Source: Ferrigenium kumadai
GTDB taxonomy: Bacteria > Pseudomonadota > Gammaproteobacteria > Burkholderiales > Gallionellaceae
Direction: 5' to 3'
Assembly: GCF_018324385.1 (NCBI RefSeq)
Contig: NZ_AP019536.1
Span: 1,922,001-1,986,000 of the forward strand
Length of the DNA: 64,000 nucleotides
The first letter of the stretch is position 1, and every line of letters starts with the position of its first letter. Positions 17,144-25,297 of this stretch are shown here, one piece after another. The notes below the pieces were generated by a model that worked only from the letters and a program-made list of their open reading frames with translations, was not told the origin of the DNA and did no database searches. Made by a program: the position numbers and the translations under genes.

Positions 17144-17920
17144 TTGTTCACAAAACTCCCGCCCGCCGTCACCGCCCTGTTGCTGCAATTCGCCGCCTTC
17201 GCGCTCGCCGTCTTGAGCTTGCGCGTTGCGGGCCAGCAAGTCTCGGCACTGACCTTCGCCCTGCTGTGCGGCGCCTATGCCGCAGCCTTCAGTTACTTCG
17301 CCGGGCTGGCGAGCTGGTGGCTGACGATCCAGTTCGCCTTCGTCCCCGCGCTGGTGCTGATGCTCGCGTTCGACATCCCGTCCGGCTTCTTTCTCGCGGC
17401 CTTCCTCGTCCTGCTGGCGGTGTACTGGAGCACATTCCGTACCCAGGTACCGCTGTACCTTTCGAGCAACAAGGTGTGGCAGGCGCTGGAGGATTTACTG
17501 CCGCAGCAGAAACCCGGTGCAGACTTACGTTTCGTCGACCTCGGCTCCGGCCTCGGAGGCGTGCTAACCCACCTCGCAAGCGTCCGTCCGGACGGCCAAT
17601 ACACCGGCGTGGAATCCGCCCCCCTGCCCTTCCTGTGGAGCTGGCTGCGCATCAGGCTCGGCGGCCATAGCAACTGCAAAGTGCATTGGGGCAGTATCTG
17701 GGATGACAAGCTGGGGGCCTGCGACCTGTCGCAATACGATGTGGTGTTCGCCTATCTCTCCCCCGTGCCGATGGAACGCCTGTGGCACAAGGCCCGCGCC
17801 GAAATGCGCCCCGGCAGCGTGTTCGTCAGCAGCACCTTCGCCGTGCCGGAACAATCGCCGCACGAGACCGTGCAGGTGGACGACCTGCACCGGTCCACAC
17901 TGCTGGTGTGGCGCATGTAA
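17144..17920 (+). CDS. Membrane-anchored SAM methyltransferase-like protein
   Basis: The 258-residue protein appears to start at TTG (17144). The N-terminal 100 residues form three or four transmembrane segments. A cytoplasmic Rossmann-type domain follows, with the SAM motif I VDLGSGLGGVLTHLA near residue 125, GVESAPLP as the acidic loop and YDVVFAYLSPVPM as motif IV. The ribosome binding site is weak and the frame is open further upstream, so the exact start is uncertain. The substrate is unknown. It precedes a YkgJ-type gene by 19 bases. Confidence 0.75.
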   Translation: MFTKLPPAVTALLLQFAAFALAVLSLRVAGQQVSALTFALLCGAYAAAFSYFAGLASWWLTIQFAFVPALVLMLAFDIPSGFFLAAFLVLLAVYWSTFRTQVPLYLSSNKVWQALEDLLPQQKPGADLRFVDLGSGLGGVLTHLASVRPDGQYTGVESAPLPFLWSWLRIRLGGHSNCKVHWGSIWDDKLGACDLSQYDVVFAYLSPVPMERLWHKARAEMRPGSVFVSSTFAVPEQSPHETVQVDDLHRSTLLVWRM

Positions 17921-17939
17921 TTCACATGGGAGTAGACAA

Positions 17940-18590
17940 ATGCTGAGCGAAGATGAACGGAAAGCCACGCTGGACGCCATCGAGAGAGTCCGTCAGAGCG
18001 CGGTCAACCACCTCAGCTCTAACCGGGGTGCGTCGTTCGCAGTCGACTTTGTCGCGAACCTTCACCGCTCCGTGGACAAGATCACACAGCAGGCGGGAGA
18101 TCATGGCCAAAAGACGGAATGCAAAGCCGGTTGCGCGTGCTGTTGCAGCGTCCGCGTCGAGGCGAGCGAACCCGAGATCTTCCGCATCGCACGCGAGGTG
18201 AGGAAGCGCCCGCCCGCGCAAGTCGCTGCCCTGATCGAACGCCTGCAAGGCTTTGTGGCCGCAGCCGCTGCCGACGACGCCCCCTCACGCCGTGACTGCA
18301 CTTTCCTCGAGGAGCAGCTCTGCTCGATCTACGAGGTCCGCCCTGCCGTATGCAGGAGGGCGCACTCCCTTTCCTCGGAACGCTGCCAAAGCTTCGCCCC
18401 CGAGATCCCGCAAAATCTGGGGATGCTCCTGGGTGTCAATGCCCTCATGCATGGAACATCCAAGGCATACCGCGAGATCGGGCTTCGTTCATCGTCTCAT
18501 GAACTGAACAGTGCCGTCCTGCTGGCGCTGACCGACGAGACCACCGAGGCAAGATGGCACGAGGGCGAATCCGTATTCCCCAAAGACTGA
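17940..18590 (+). CDS. YkgJ family cysteine-cluster protein
   Basis: The 216-residue protein carries the clustered cysteines CKAGCACCC near residue 61 and a second set C...C...C (RRDCTF, EEQLC, RPAVCRR) near residues 120-140. This pattern is the Fe-S or zinc-chelating signature of the YkgJ/UPF0153 family. The start at 17940 gives GGGAG about ten bases upstream. An in-frame extension further upstream lies inside the methyltransferase gene and is rejected. The function of the family is not established. Confidence 0.85.
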   Translation: MLSEDERKATLDAIERVRQSAVNHLSSNRGASFAVDFVANLHRSVDKITQQAGDHGQKTECKAGCACCCSVRVEASEPEIFRIAREVRKRPPAQVAALIERLQGFVAAAAADDAPSRRDCTFLEEQLCSIYEVRPAVCRRAHSLSSERCQSFAPEIPQNLGMLLGVNALMHGTSKAYREIGLRSSSHELNSAVLLALTDETTEARWHEGESVFPKD

Positions 18591-18615
18591 GCCCCAGCCT
18601 ACATACTTCCCCTCG

Positions 18616-18644
18616 TTGGTAGTCCCTCTTGGCGGGACTACAAT
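18616..18644 (+). promoter_or_regulatory. Promoter with an internal palindrome before the MFS gene
   Basis: TTGGTA (18616-18621) and TACAAT (18639-18644) are separated by 17 bases and lie about 30 bases before the ATG. The palindrome GTAGTCCC (18619-18626) / GGGACTAC (18634-18641) with a 7-base centre fills the spacer and overlaps both boxes. That is the geometry of an operator for a repressor or a MerR-type regulator. There is no T run, so a terminator for the upstream gene is less likely. Confidence 0.5.
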
Positions 18645-18670
18645 CCCCCATCTCCCGACAGGAGCAAGCC

Positions 18671-19960
18671 ATGCCCCGATACCTTGCCTCCGATGTATCC
18701 GTCCGCGAAGCCTGGGCCTGGGCGATGTATGATTTCGCCAACTCGGGCTACACCACCATCGTCATCACCGCCATCTTCAACGCCTATTTCGTCGCGGTGG
18801 TGGCGGAGGATGCGCCGTGGGCGACGCTGGCCTGGACGCTGTCGCTCGCGCTCTCTTACGCGCTGATCGTGCTGACTGCGCCACTGATCGGGGCGTATGC
18901 AGATGCCTATGCGGCAAAGAAACGCCTGCTGCTGCTCACCACCGTCGGCTGCGTAGCGTTCACCGCCGCGCTCGCCTTCGCCGGGCCGGGTGGCCTGTGG
19001 ATCGCGATTCCGTTGCTCGTGCTTTCCAACTTCTTCTACGGCAGCGGCGAGAACCTGATCGCGGCGTTCCTGCCGGAGCTGGCGCGCGAGGACGCCATCG
19101 GCAGCGTTTCAGGCTGGGGCTGGAGCCTGGGCTATGTGGGCGGGCTGGTCAGCCTCGGCGCCTGCCTCGCCTATGTGAACTGGGCGCAGACGCGCGGCGA
19201 CACCGCCGCAGACTTCGTGCCCGTCACCATGCTGATCACGGCGGCGCTGTTCGCCCTGGCGAGCGTGCCCACCTTCCTGATACTCAAAGAGCGCGCGCAG
19301 CCCCAGCCTCACCTCGCGGGGATGAACATGGTGCAGGAGTCCTTCGCGCGGCTGGCGCAGACGGTCCGCCATGCGGCCCGCTACCGCGACCTGTGGCGCT
19401 TCCTCGTCTGCACGGTGTTCTACCAGGCTGGCATCCAGGCGGTGATCACGCTCGCGGCGATCTACGCGCAGCAGGCGATGAAGTTCGACACGCAGCAGAC
19501 GCTGATGCTGATCTTCGTGGTCAACGTCACTGCCGCCGTCGGAGCCTTCGCCTTCGGCCATCTGCAGGACCGCATCGGCCACATCCCCGCCATCGCGCTC
19601 ACGCTGTTCGGCTGGCTGGTGATGGTGGTGCTGGCATGGGCGGCGGAAGGGCCGGGGCTGTTCTGGGTGGCGGCCAACATCGCGGGGCTGTGCATGGGCG
19701 CGAGCCAGTCGGCGGGCCGTGCGCTGGTGGGCCTGTTCTCCCCCGTCTCGCGCCGCGCGGAATTCTTCGGCCTGTGGGGGCTCGCGGTGAAGCTCTCCGC
19801 CATCCTCGGCCCGGTGACCTACGGGCTGGTGAGCTGGCTCACGCACGGCGACCACCGCCTGGCGATCCTCATCACCGGCAGCTATTTCCTGATCGGGCTG
19901 CTGATCCTCGCGGGTGTGGATGCAAAGCGCGGACACAAAGCGGCCATGGAAGACACCTGA
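18671..19960 (+). CDS. MFS transporter, UMF1 (Atg22-like) family
   Basis: The 429-residue protein has about 12 transmembrane segments. It starts with the family signature REAWAWAMYDFANSGYTT and includes FYGSGENLIAAFLPELA and WGWSLGYVGGLVSL. These features match the UMF1 family, related to the vacuole effluxer Atg22. The start at 18671 follows AGGAG. The frame extends 14 codons upstream, but that part overlaps the promoter region. The transported compound is unknown. Confidence 0.87.
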   Translation: MPRYLASDVSVREAWAWAMYDFANSGYTTIVITAIFNAYFVAVVAEDAPWATLAWTLSLALSYALIVLTAPLIGAYADAYAAKKRLLLLTTVGCVAFTAALAFAGPGGLWIAIPLLVLSNFFYGSGENLIAAFLPELAREDAIGSVSGWGWSLGYVGGLVSLGACLAYVNWAQTRGDTAADFVPVTMLITAALFALASVPTFLILKERAQPQPHLAGMNMVQESFARLAQTVRHAARYRDLWRFLVCTVFYQAGIQAVITLAAIYAQQAMKFDTQQTLMLIFVVNVTAAVGAFAFGHLQDRIGHIPAIALTLFGWLVMVVLAWAAEGPGLFWVAANIAGLCMGASQSAGRALVGLFSPVSRRAEFFGLWGLAVKLSAILGPVTYGLVSWLTHGDHRLAILITGSYFLIGLLILAGVDAKRGHKAAMEDT

Positions 19961-19980
19961 GGGTACGCTGAACAAAGTTG

Positions 19981-20031
19981 TCGTTCCCCCTTCACGCCTT
20001 GCCTGCTTACCCCATTGCGCGGGAATGACGA
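19981..20031. repeat. Imperfect extragenic palindrome between convergent genes
   Basis: TCGTTCCC (19981-19988) pairs imperfectly with GGGAATGACGA (20021-20031). The CATTCCCGCGCAATGG flavour on the minus strand is like the common CATTCCCGCG extragenic repeats of proteobacteria. It lies in the 91-base gap between the convergent MFS and ceramidase-like genes. Confidence 0.35.
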
Positions 20032-20051
20032 TTTATTCAGTGCTCCCTAAG

Positions 20052-20798
20052 TCAGATGAGCCTCCGCAAACGCAGCATGCGCACCACCTGATACGCAGCC
20101 AGGGCCGCCAGCAGGTGTTTCAGCGTGTGGCCGCTGACGATCTGCCAGAGGGAAAAGATGTGACGGTCGAGCAGCTCGGCGGCCAGCGCGGCGCCGTACA
20201 GCATGACGACGCGGTAGAGGTCCTCGCCGCGGCGGTAGCGAGGCGGGAATAAATGCATCATCAGCAGGATCGCGAGCAGCACATAGAGCTGGAACGCGAA
20301 ATAGGGCAGCACGTTCCCGGCACCGCGCATCTCGCTCCACAGCCAATACCAAACCGTACCCGCGCCCGTTGCAAACAATGGCGGCAACGCCACCAGCCCT
20401 GCCCTGAAGCTAATGCGCTCCGCGATCACGGCGGACAGCAGCGCGGCGAAGCAGATGTTGATCGGCAGGCGGTCCCAGAACAGCCGCGCGTCGTCCGGCG
20501 CGAAGTGGTACCAGGCCGAGCCGAAGGCGGTGGTGGCCAGCGCGATGAAGAACAGCACATACGGCCAGCGCTCTTTGCTGTCAGCAAACGAAGCGGAATG
20601 CAGCGCGATCAATCCGAGCGCTGCGACAACGAGAAACGCAAGGTTGGAAACCACATCGAGGAAATTCGGCATGCCAAAGAAGACGCGCGCATCCGCGAAA
20701 TGGTGGTATTCCTGCGGCTGCGGGATTGGCGGCAGAAGCATCAACGCAAGCGCGACGGCGCATGCCGGCAACAGGAGCGCAACCCAGCCGCGCCTCAT
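20052..20798 (-). CDS. Alkaline ceramidase-like integral membrane protein
   Basis: The 248-residue protein has about seven transmembrane segments after a MRRGWVALLLP start, which follows a GGGGGA stretch. The segment TAFGSAWYHFAPDD near residues 95-110, with Ser and His in an SxxYH arrangement, and the downstream RHIFSLWQIVSGHTLKHLLAALA match the alkaline phytoceramidase/CREST superfamily. Those proteins are zinc-dependent membrane hydrolases. Here the gene is divergent from the acyl ligase-acyltransferase fusion at 20975, so a lipid substrate is plausible. Ceramide hydrolysis itself is not shown. Confidence 0.75.
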   Translation of the reverse strand: MRRGWVALLLPACAVALALMLLPPIPQPQEYHHFADARVFFGMPNFLDVVSNLAFLVVAALGLIALHSASFADSKERWPYVLFFIALATTAFGSAWYHFAPDDARLFWDRLPINICFAALLSAVIAERISFRAGLVALPPLFATGAGTVWYWLWSEMRGAGNVLPYFAFQLYVLLAILLMMHLFPPRYRRGEDLYRVVMLYGAALAAELLDRHIFSLWQIVSGHTLKHLLAALAAYQVVRMLRLRRLI

Positions 20799-20974
20799 CG
20801 TCCGTCCCCCGCCAGACAAAGCGGGCACCGCCCCCTCGCGATGCGGGGAAGCCAGTAAGTTCGACAGTTCGTTGCTACGGCCATGCCACACCTCACCGTT
20901 TTGCCATAAGTGATATGCTGCGCTCCTGAATTCTGTGTCGGTCACCTGTGCAACATCGCGTAGGGAGAACGGAC

Positions 20975-23821
20975 TTGAACGAACGACAGGATACTCCCGC
21001 AACGGATACCCGCAGCAGCACATCCGACGTGCTGCTGGAGACCGTGCGCCGCTTCGCCGCCGAATCACGCGCCCGCTCCGGTGGAGAGATGCCGGTCTCG
21101 CTGGACAGTTCCCTCGAGAAGGATCTGGGACTGGACAGCCTGGGTCGCGTGGAACTGCTGATGCGCGTCGAGCGCGCGTTCGGCGTCAGCCTGCCCGAGC
21201 ATCTGCTGGCCAGCGCCGAGACGCCGCGCGACCTGTTGCGATCGGTGCTGGCCGCATCCCCCGCCACTGCTGCAGCGGCAGCCATGCCACGACGCGAGAT
21301 GCCTGAGCGAGTGGAATCCGAACCCTCTGCCGCGCTCACGCTGACCGAAGCGCTCGACTGGCACGTGCGCGCCCACCCTCAGCGCACGCACATCATCCTG
21401 CTGGACGAAACCGGAAACGAAACTCCCATCACCTACGCCGAACTGCGCGACAGCGCAGCAGAGATCGCCGCAGGCCTGCTCGAACGCGGGCTACAACCCG
21501 GCCAATCGGTGGCGCTCATGCTGCCCACGGGCCGCGATTATTTCCGCTGCTTCTTCGGCGTGCTGCTTGCGGGCGGCGTGCCCGTGCCCATCTACCCTCC
21601 CGCCCGCCCCTCGCAGATCGAAGACCATCTGCGCCGCCATGCCGGCATCCTCTCCAACGCGCTCGCCGCGATGCTGATCACCGTGCCGGAAGCCAAGGCC
21701 GTGGCGCGATTGCTCCAGGCTCAGGTGGAAACCCTGCACGCCGTGGTCACCGCGGACGAGCTGACCGTCGCCGGGCAACAGGTGCTGGACTATGCGCTCC
21801 AGCCGGGACAGGTCGCGCTGCTGCAATACACTTCGGGCAGCACCGCCAATCCCAAGGGCGTCGCCCTCACCCACGCCAACCTGCTCGCCAATATCCGCGC
21901 CATGGGGCAGGCCGCACAAGTCGGCTCCACCGACGTGTTCGTGAGCTGGCTGCCGCTGTACCACGACATGGGGCTGATCGGCGCATGGCTGGGCAGCCTG
22001 TATTACGCCATGACGCTGGTGGTGATGTCGCCGCTCACCTTCCTCGCGCGGCCGGAGCGATGGCTATGGGCGATCCACAAGTATCGCGGCACGTTCTCGG
22101 CCTCGCCCAACTTCGGCTACGAACTCTGCATGCGCAAGATCCCGGACGAAGCTCTTGAGGGACTCGACCTGTCAGGCTGGCGCTGGGCCTTCAACGGCGC
22201 CGAGCCGGTCAGCCCGGACACGCTCGCGAATTTCGCGCAGCGCTTTGAACGCTACGGCCTGCGCCGTGAAGCGCTCGCCCCGGTGTACGGGCTGGCGGAA
22301 TGCTCGGTGGGTCTGGCCTTCCCTCCCCCTCTGCGCGGGCCGCTGGTCGACCGCATCAAGCGCGACAGCTTCACGCGTTCGGGCCGCGCGGAACCCGCGG
22401 CTGATGAAGAGACGGATGCACTGCGCTTCGTCGCCTGCGGCCGTCCCCTGCCTGGCCACCAGATCCGGATCGTCGACGCCACGGGCCGCGAAGTGAGCGA
22501 GCGCGTCGAAGGACGGCTCGAATTCAAGGGGCCATCCACCACCTCCGGCTACTTCCGCAACCCCGAGCAGAACCGGCTGCTGTTCCACGAAGAGTGGCTC
22601 GATTCCGGCGACTATGCCTACTTCGCCGAGGGCGACGTCTATCTCACCGGCCGAGCGAAGGACATCGTCATCCGTGCCGGACGCAACATCTATCCCCACG
22701 AACTGGAAGAGGCTGTGGGCAACCTCGCCGGTATGCGCAAGGGTTGCGTCGCGGTGTTCGGCAGCCAAGACCCGGTGTCCGGCACGGAACGGCTGGTGGT
22801 GATGGCCGAGACGCGAGAGACCGACAAGCAGAAACGCGAAGAGCTGCGCGGCCGCATCAACGCGCTGACGCTGGACATGCTGGGCATGCCCGCGGACGAC
22901 ATCGTGCTGGCACCCATGCATGGCGTGCTCAAGACCTCCAGCGGCAAGATCCGCCGCACAGCCTGCCGTGAACTATATGAAAAAGGCGCGGCGCCCGAGC
23001 GCGCGGTGTGGTGGCAGGTGGTACGGCTCGTGTGGGCCGGACTGCTGCCCGAGTTGCGCCGCGGCATCCGCGTCGCGGCAGACCTGCTCTACGCCGCATA
23101 CGTGTGGTCGCTGTTCTGGGTGATGGCGCCGCTGACCTGGCTGGCCGCCGCGCTGCTGCCGCGCCCCGCCTTGAGCTGGGACGCGAGCGGCATCATGGCA
23201 CGACTGTATGCGCGCCTGACGGGCACGCCGCTCGCTGTGGGCGGGCTGGAGAACCTGCCCGCCATGCCCTGTGTGATCGCGGCCAACCACGCGAGCTATC
23301 TCGACGGCATCGTGATGGTCGCGGCGCTGCCGATCGAGGGCAGGCAATACGGCTTCGTCGCAAAGAAGGAACTGCTGAACAAGTTCCTTCCGCGCGTCTT
23401 CCTGCGGCATATCGGCACGGACTTCGTCGAGCGCTTCGATCCGCAACGGGGGGCGGCGGACGTGCAGCTGGTCGCGGCCTCGCTGCGCGCGGGCCACAGC
23501 CCGGTGTTCTTCCCGGAAGGAACCTTCGACCGCAAGCCCGGCCTGCTGCCCTTCCGCATGGGCGCCTTCGTGGTGGCCTCAGAAGCGGGCGTGCCCGTCG
23601 TGCCTGTCGTGATCCGCGGCACGCGCTCCATGCTGCGCTCCGGCCACTGGTTCCCGAGACGTGGCGCGATCTCCGTCACGCTGTGCGCCCCCATCCATCC
23701 GGACGGCAACGACTGGGCCGCAGCCATTCGCCTGCGCGATGCGACCCGCGTGGAAATCCTGCGCCTGTGCGGGGAGCCAGACCTGGCATCGGGAGAGAAG
23801 ACGCCGGTTCAAGCGCGATAA
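20975..23821 (+). CDS. ACP - fatty acyl-AMP ligase - PlsC acyltransferase fusion
   Basis: This 948-residue three-domain protein starts with an acyl carrier domain, phosphopantetheine site GLDSLGRVEL (Ser55). A fatty acyl-AMP ligase domain follows at about 95-700 (YTSGSTANPKGV, SWLPLYHDMGL, the FAAL-like FNGAEPV, YGLAECSVG, and GRAKDIVIRAGRNIYPHE). The C-terminus, after a short hydrophobic segment, is a PlsC-type acyltransferase with NHASYLDG near 771 and FPEGTF near 846. It could load a free fatty acid onto its own ACP and transfer it to a lysolipid or glycerol phosphate acceptor. The TTG at 20975 is preferred because AGGGAG lies seven bases upstream. A GTG at 20948 is an alternative. Confidence 0.9.
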   Translation: MNERQDTPATDTRSSTSDVLLETVRRFAAESRARSGGEMPVSLDSSLEKDLGLDSLGRVELLMRVERAFGVSLPEHLLASAETPRDLLRSVLAASPATAAAAAMPRREMPERVESEPSAALTLTEALDWHVRAHPQRTHIILLDETGNETPITYAELRDSAAEIAAGLLERGLQPGQSVALMLPTGRDYFRCFFGVLLAGGVPVPIYPPARPSQIEDHLRRHAGILSNALAAMLITVPEAKAVARLLQAQVETLHAVVTADELTVAGQQVLDYALQPGQVALLQYTSGSTANPKGVALTHANLLANIRAMGQAAQVGSTDVFVSWLPLYHDMGLIGAWLGSLYYAMTLVVMSPLTFLARPERWLWAIHKYRGTFSASPNFGYELCMRKIPDEALEGLDLSGWRWAFNGAEPVSPDTLANFAQRFERYGLRREALAPVYGLAECSVGLAFPPPLRGPLVDRIKRDSFTRSGRAEPAADEETDALRFVACGRPLPGHQIRIVDATGREVSERVEGRLEFKGPSTTSGYFRNPEQNRLLFHEEWLDSGDYAYFAEGDVYLTGRAKDIVIRAGRNIYPHELEEAVGNLAGMRKGCVAVFGSQDPVSGTERLVVMAETRETDKQKREELRGRINALTLDMLGMPADDIVLAPMHGVLKTSSGKIRRTACRELYEKGAAPERAVWWQVVRLVWAGLLPELRRGIRVAADLLYAAYVWSLFWVMAPLTWLAAALLPRPALSWDASGIMARLYARLTGTPLAVGGLENLPAMPCVIAANHASYLDGIVMVAALPIEGRQYGFVAKKELLNKFLPRVFLRHIGTDFVERFDPQRGAADVQLVAASLRAGHSPVFFPEGTFDRKPGLLPFRMGAFVVASEAGVPVVPVVIRGTRSMLRSGHWFPRRGAISVTLCAPIHPDGNDWAAAIRLRDATRVEILRLCGEPDLASGEKTPVQAR

Positions 23822-23831
23822 GGGGACCGCA

Positions 23832-24329
23832 ATGGAACCACAACGTCGAAACTACATTTTGAGGTGGGTCGCCGTGCTACCCGGCGCTCTGCTTTGTGTA
23901 GTTCTTGTGCTATTCCCGATCCATTGGGTTGTCATGCTCATTCAGCATTTCGGCACAAGTTCTGACGACAGTGGCAGCGGCAGTCCTCTCAGCATCTACT
24001 ACTATTTGGCAGCGATTCCCCCAGATGTACTCGAATACTTCGGCAGAGCTTTCTTTGCTCCATTTGTGCTAATTGTCGCAGGTGCCAGCATCGCCCCAAG
24101 GTTCAAATTCCAAACGGGCATCGCATTGGCTATCGCTATTGGGTTTCTGTATGGCGTAGCTGCCACCATGATTGCCAGCGACATCTCAGATGGTCTCTAT
24201 ACCCCTGAGCGTTGGCTGCATTTGGGAATTACCATATTGCTTGCTATTAGCGGTATTGCTGCCGGTCTATTTCAGGCCAACAAAGCAGAAAGGCCATCCA
24301 AGTCAGACGATTCCGCGGCGAAGCAATAA
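23832..24329 (+). CDS. Small four-segment membrane protein, unknown function
   Basis: The 165-residue protein has hydrophobic segments at about 10-35, 70-90, 95-118 and 130-152, and a polar Ser/Lys-rich C-terminal tail. AGGGG precedes the ATG, 10 bases after the acyltransferase fusion stop, so co-transcription is likely. Base composition is visibly less GC-rich than the fusion gene. No family is recognised. Confidence 0.7.
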   Translation: MEPQRRNYILRWVAVLPGALLCVVLVLFPIHWVVMLIQHFGTSSDDSGSGSPLSIYYYLAAIPPDVLEYFGRAFFAPFVLIVAGASIAPRFKFQTGIALAIAIGFLYGVAATMIASDISDGLYTPERWLHLGITILLAISGIAAGLFQANKAERPSKSDDSAAKQ

Positions 24330-24343
24330 TCACCGCAAATTAT

Positions 24344-24568
24344 TTATTTCAGGAAGTCTGCCACCGCCTCCGCATCGAACGGCCAGCCCAGTTCCGCGTC
24401 ATTGTCGGCGCGCCGCAGCACCGGGATGCGTATGCCGTATCTCTCCAGCAGTTCGTCGTCTTCGGCAATGTCGATGTGTTCCGCGGCGAGTCCCGCCTCA
24501 TGCAGGATCGCCTCGGCCTGCTCGCACAGGTGGCAGCAGCTGGTACCGTAGAGAGCGAGTGCGGTCAT
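24344..24568 (-). CDS. Glutaredoxin-like thiol protein (DUF836 type)
   Basis: The 74-residue protein has a thioredoxin-like fold pattern. The active-site CHLC (Cys12-x2-Cys15) sits after the first strand LALYGTS, and the cis-Pro region is GIRIPVLRR. It overlaps the upstream HAD gene by four bases. A role in small disulfide or glutathione-linked redox reactions is inferred from the family. Confidence 0.85.
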   Translation of the reverse strand: MTALALYGTSCCHLCEQAEAILHEAGLAAEHIDIAEDDELLERYGIRIPVLRRADNDAELGWPFDAEAVADFLK

Positions 24569-25230
24569 CCGCGCAGATTGACGATGGGCCAGCCGTGCTG
24601 TTCGGCGTGGGCGCGCAGGGTGGCGTCCGGATTCGCCGCGACGGGATGCTTCACCATGCGCAGCAGCGGCAGGTCATTGAGCGAGTCGCTGTAGAAAGTG
24701 CTGTCGGCGAAACCGTCCAGCGTCCAGCCGCGTTCGGCGAGCCAGCTCTCCAGCCGCGTGATCTTGCCCTCGCGGAACGATGGTACGCCCGCAACTCCAC
24801 CGGTAAATTCGCCGTCCTTTTGCTCCGGGTCGGTGGCAATCAGGTGTTCGATGCCGAACTCGTGCGCGATGGGCGCGGTGACGAAGCTGTTGGTCGCGGT
24901 GATGATGACGCACACGTCGCCCGCCGCCTGATGTTTCGCCACCAGCTCACGCGAAGGCTTCGTGATCATCGGCATCACCTTGTCGCGCATGAACTGTTGG
25001 TGCCATTCATCCAGCGTCTTGCGCGAGTGGCGCGACAGCGGCTTCAACTGGAAGTCGAGGAACTCGTGGATGTCCAGCGTGCCCTGCTTGTACTGCTCGT
25101 AGAAATGCAGGTTCTTCGCCTCGAACAGCTCGCGGTCGAGCACGCCGATGCCGATGAGGAATTGCGACCACTCAAAGTCGCTGTCACCGTTAAGCAGAGT
25201 GTTGTCTAAGTCGAATAAGGCAAGATTCAT
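24565..25230 (-). CDS. HAD superfamily IB hydrolase (SerB-like phosphatase)
   Basis: The 221-residue protein starts MNLALFDLDNTLLNGDSDFEW, which contains the DxDNT nucleophile motif. Motif II is in VIITATNSF and the acidic motif is in TFYSDSLNDLPLL. The layout matches the HAD-IB subfamily of phosphoserine-phosphatase-like enzymes. The start at 25230 is chosen because the upstream in-frame extension runs toward the repeat at 25270. The substrate is unknown. Confidence 0.88.
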   Translation of the reverse strand: MNLALFDLDNTLLNGDSDFEWSQFLIGIGVLDRELFEAKNLHFYEQYKQGTLDIHEFLDFQLKPLSRHSRKTLDEWHQQFMRDKVMPMITKPSRELVAKHQAAGDVCVIITATNSFVTAPIAHEFGIEHLIATDPEQKDGEFTGGVAGVPSFREGKITRLESWLAERGWTLDGFADSTFYSDSLNDLPLLRMVKHPVAANPDATLRAHAEQHGWPIVNLRG

Positions 25231-25269
25231 TTCAATTCCGGTTTCATTTCGAAAATTTTGTGCCATCAC

Positions 25270-25297
25270 GTAGGGGCGCGATTCATCGCGCCCCTAC
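25270..25297. repeat. Extragenic palindrome with a 12-bp perfect stem at the hda 3' end
   Basis: GTAGGGGCGCGA (25270-25281) and TCGCGCCCCTAC (25286-25297) flank the loop TTCA. This GTAGGGGCG...CGCCCCTAC type is a widespread class of extragenic repeat in bacterial genomes. The hda stop codon lies within one arm, so the element sits precisely at the gene end. It may also act as a transcript 3' end. Confidence 0.65.

Noticed and set aside
18817..19971. Second plus-strand frame of 384 codons overlapping the MFS transporter
   Set aside because: It is an Arg/Gly/Ala-rich out-of-frame translation of a GC-rich gene without hydrophobic segments.
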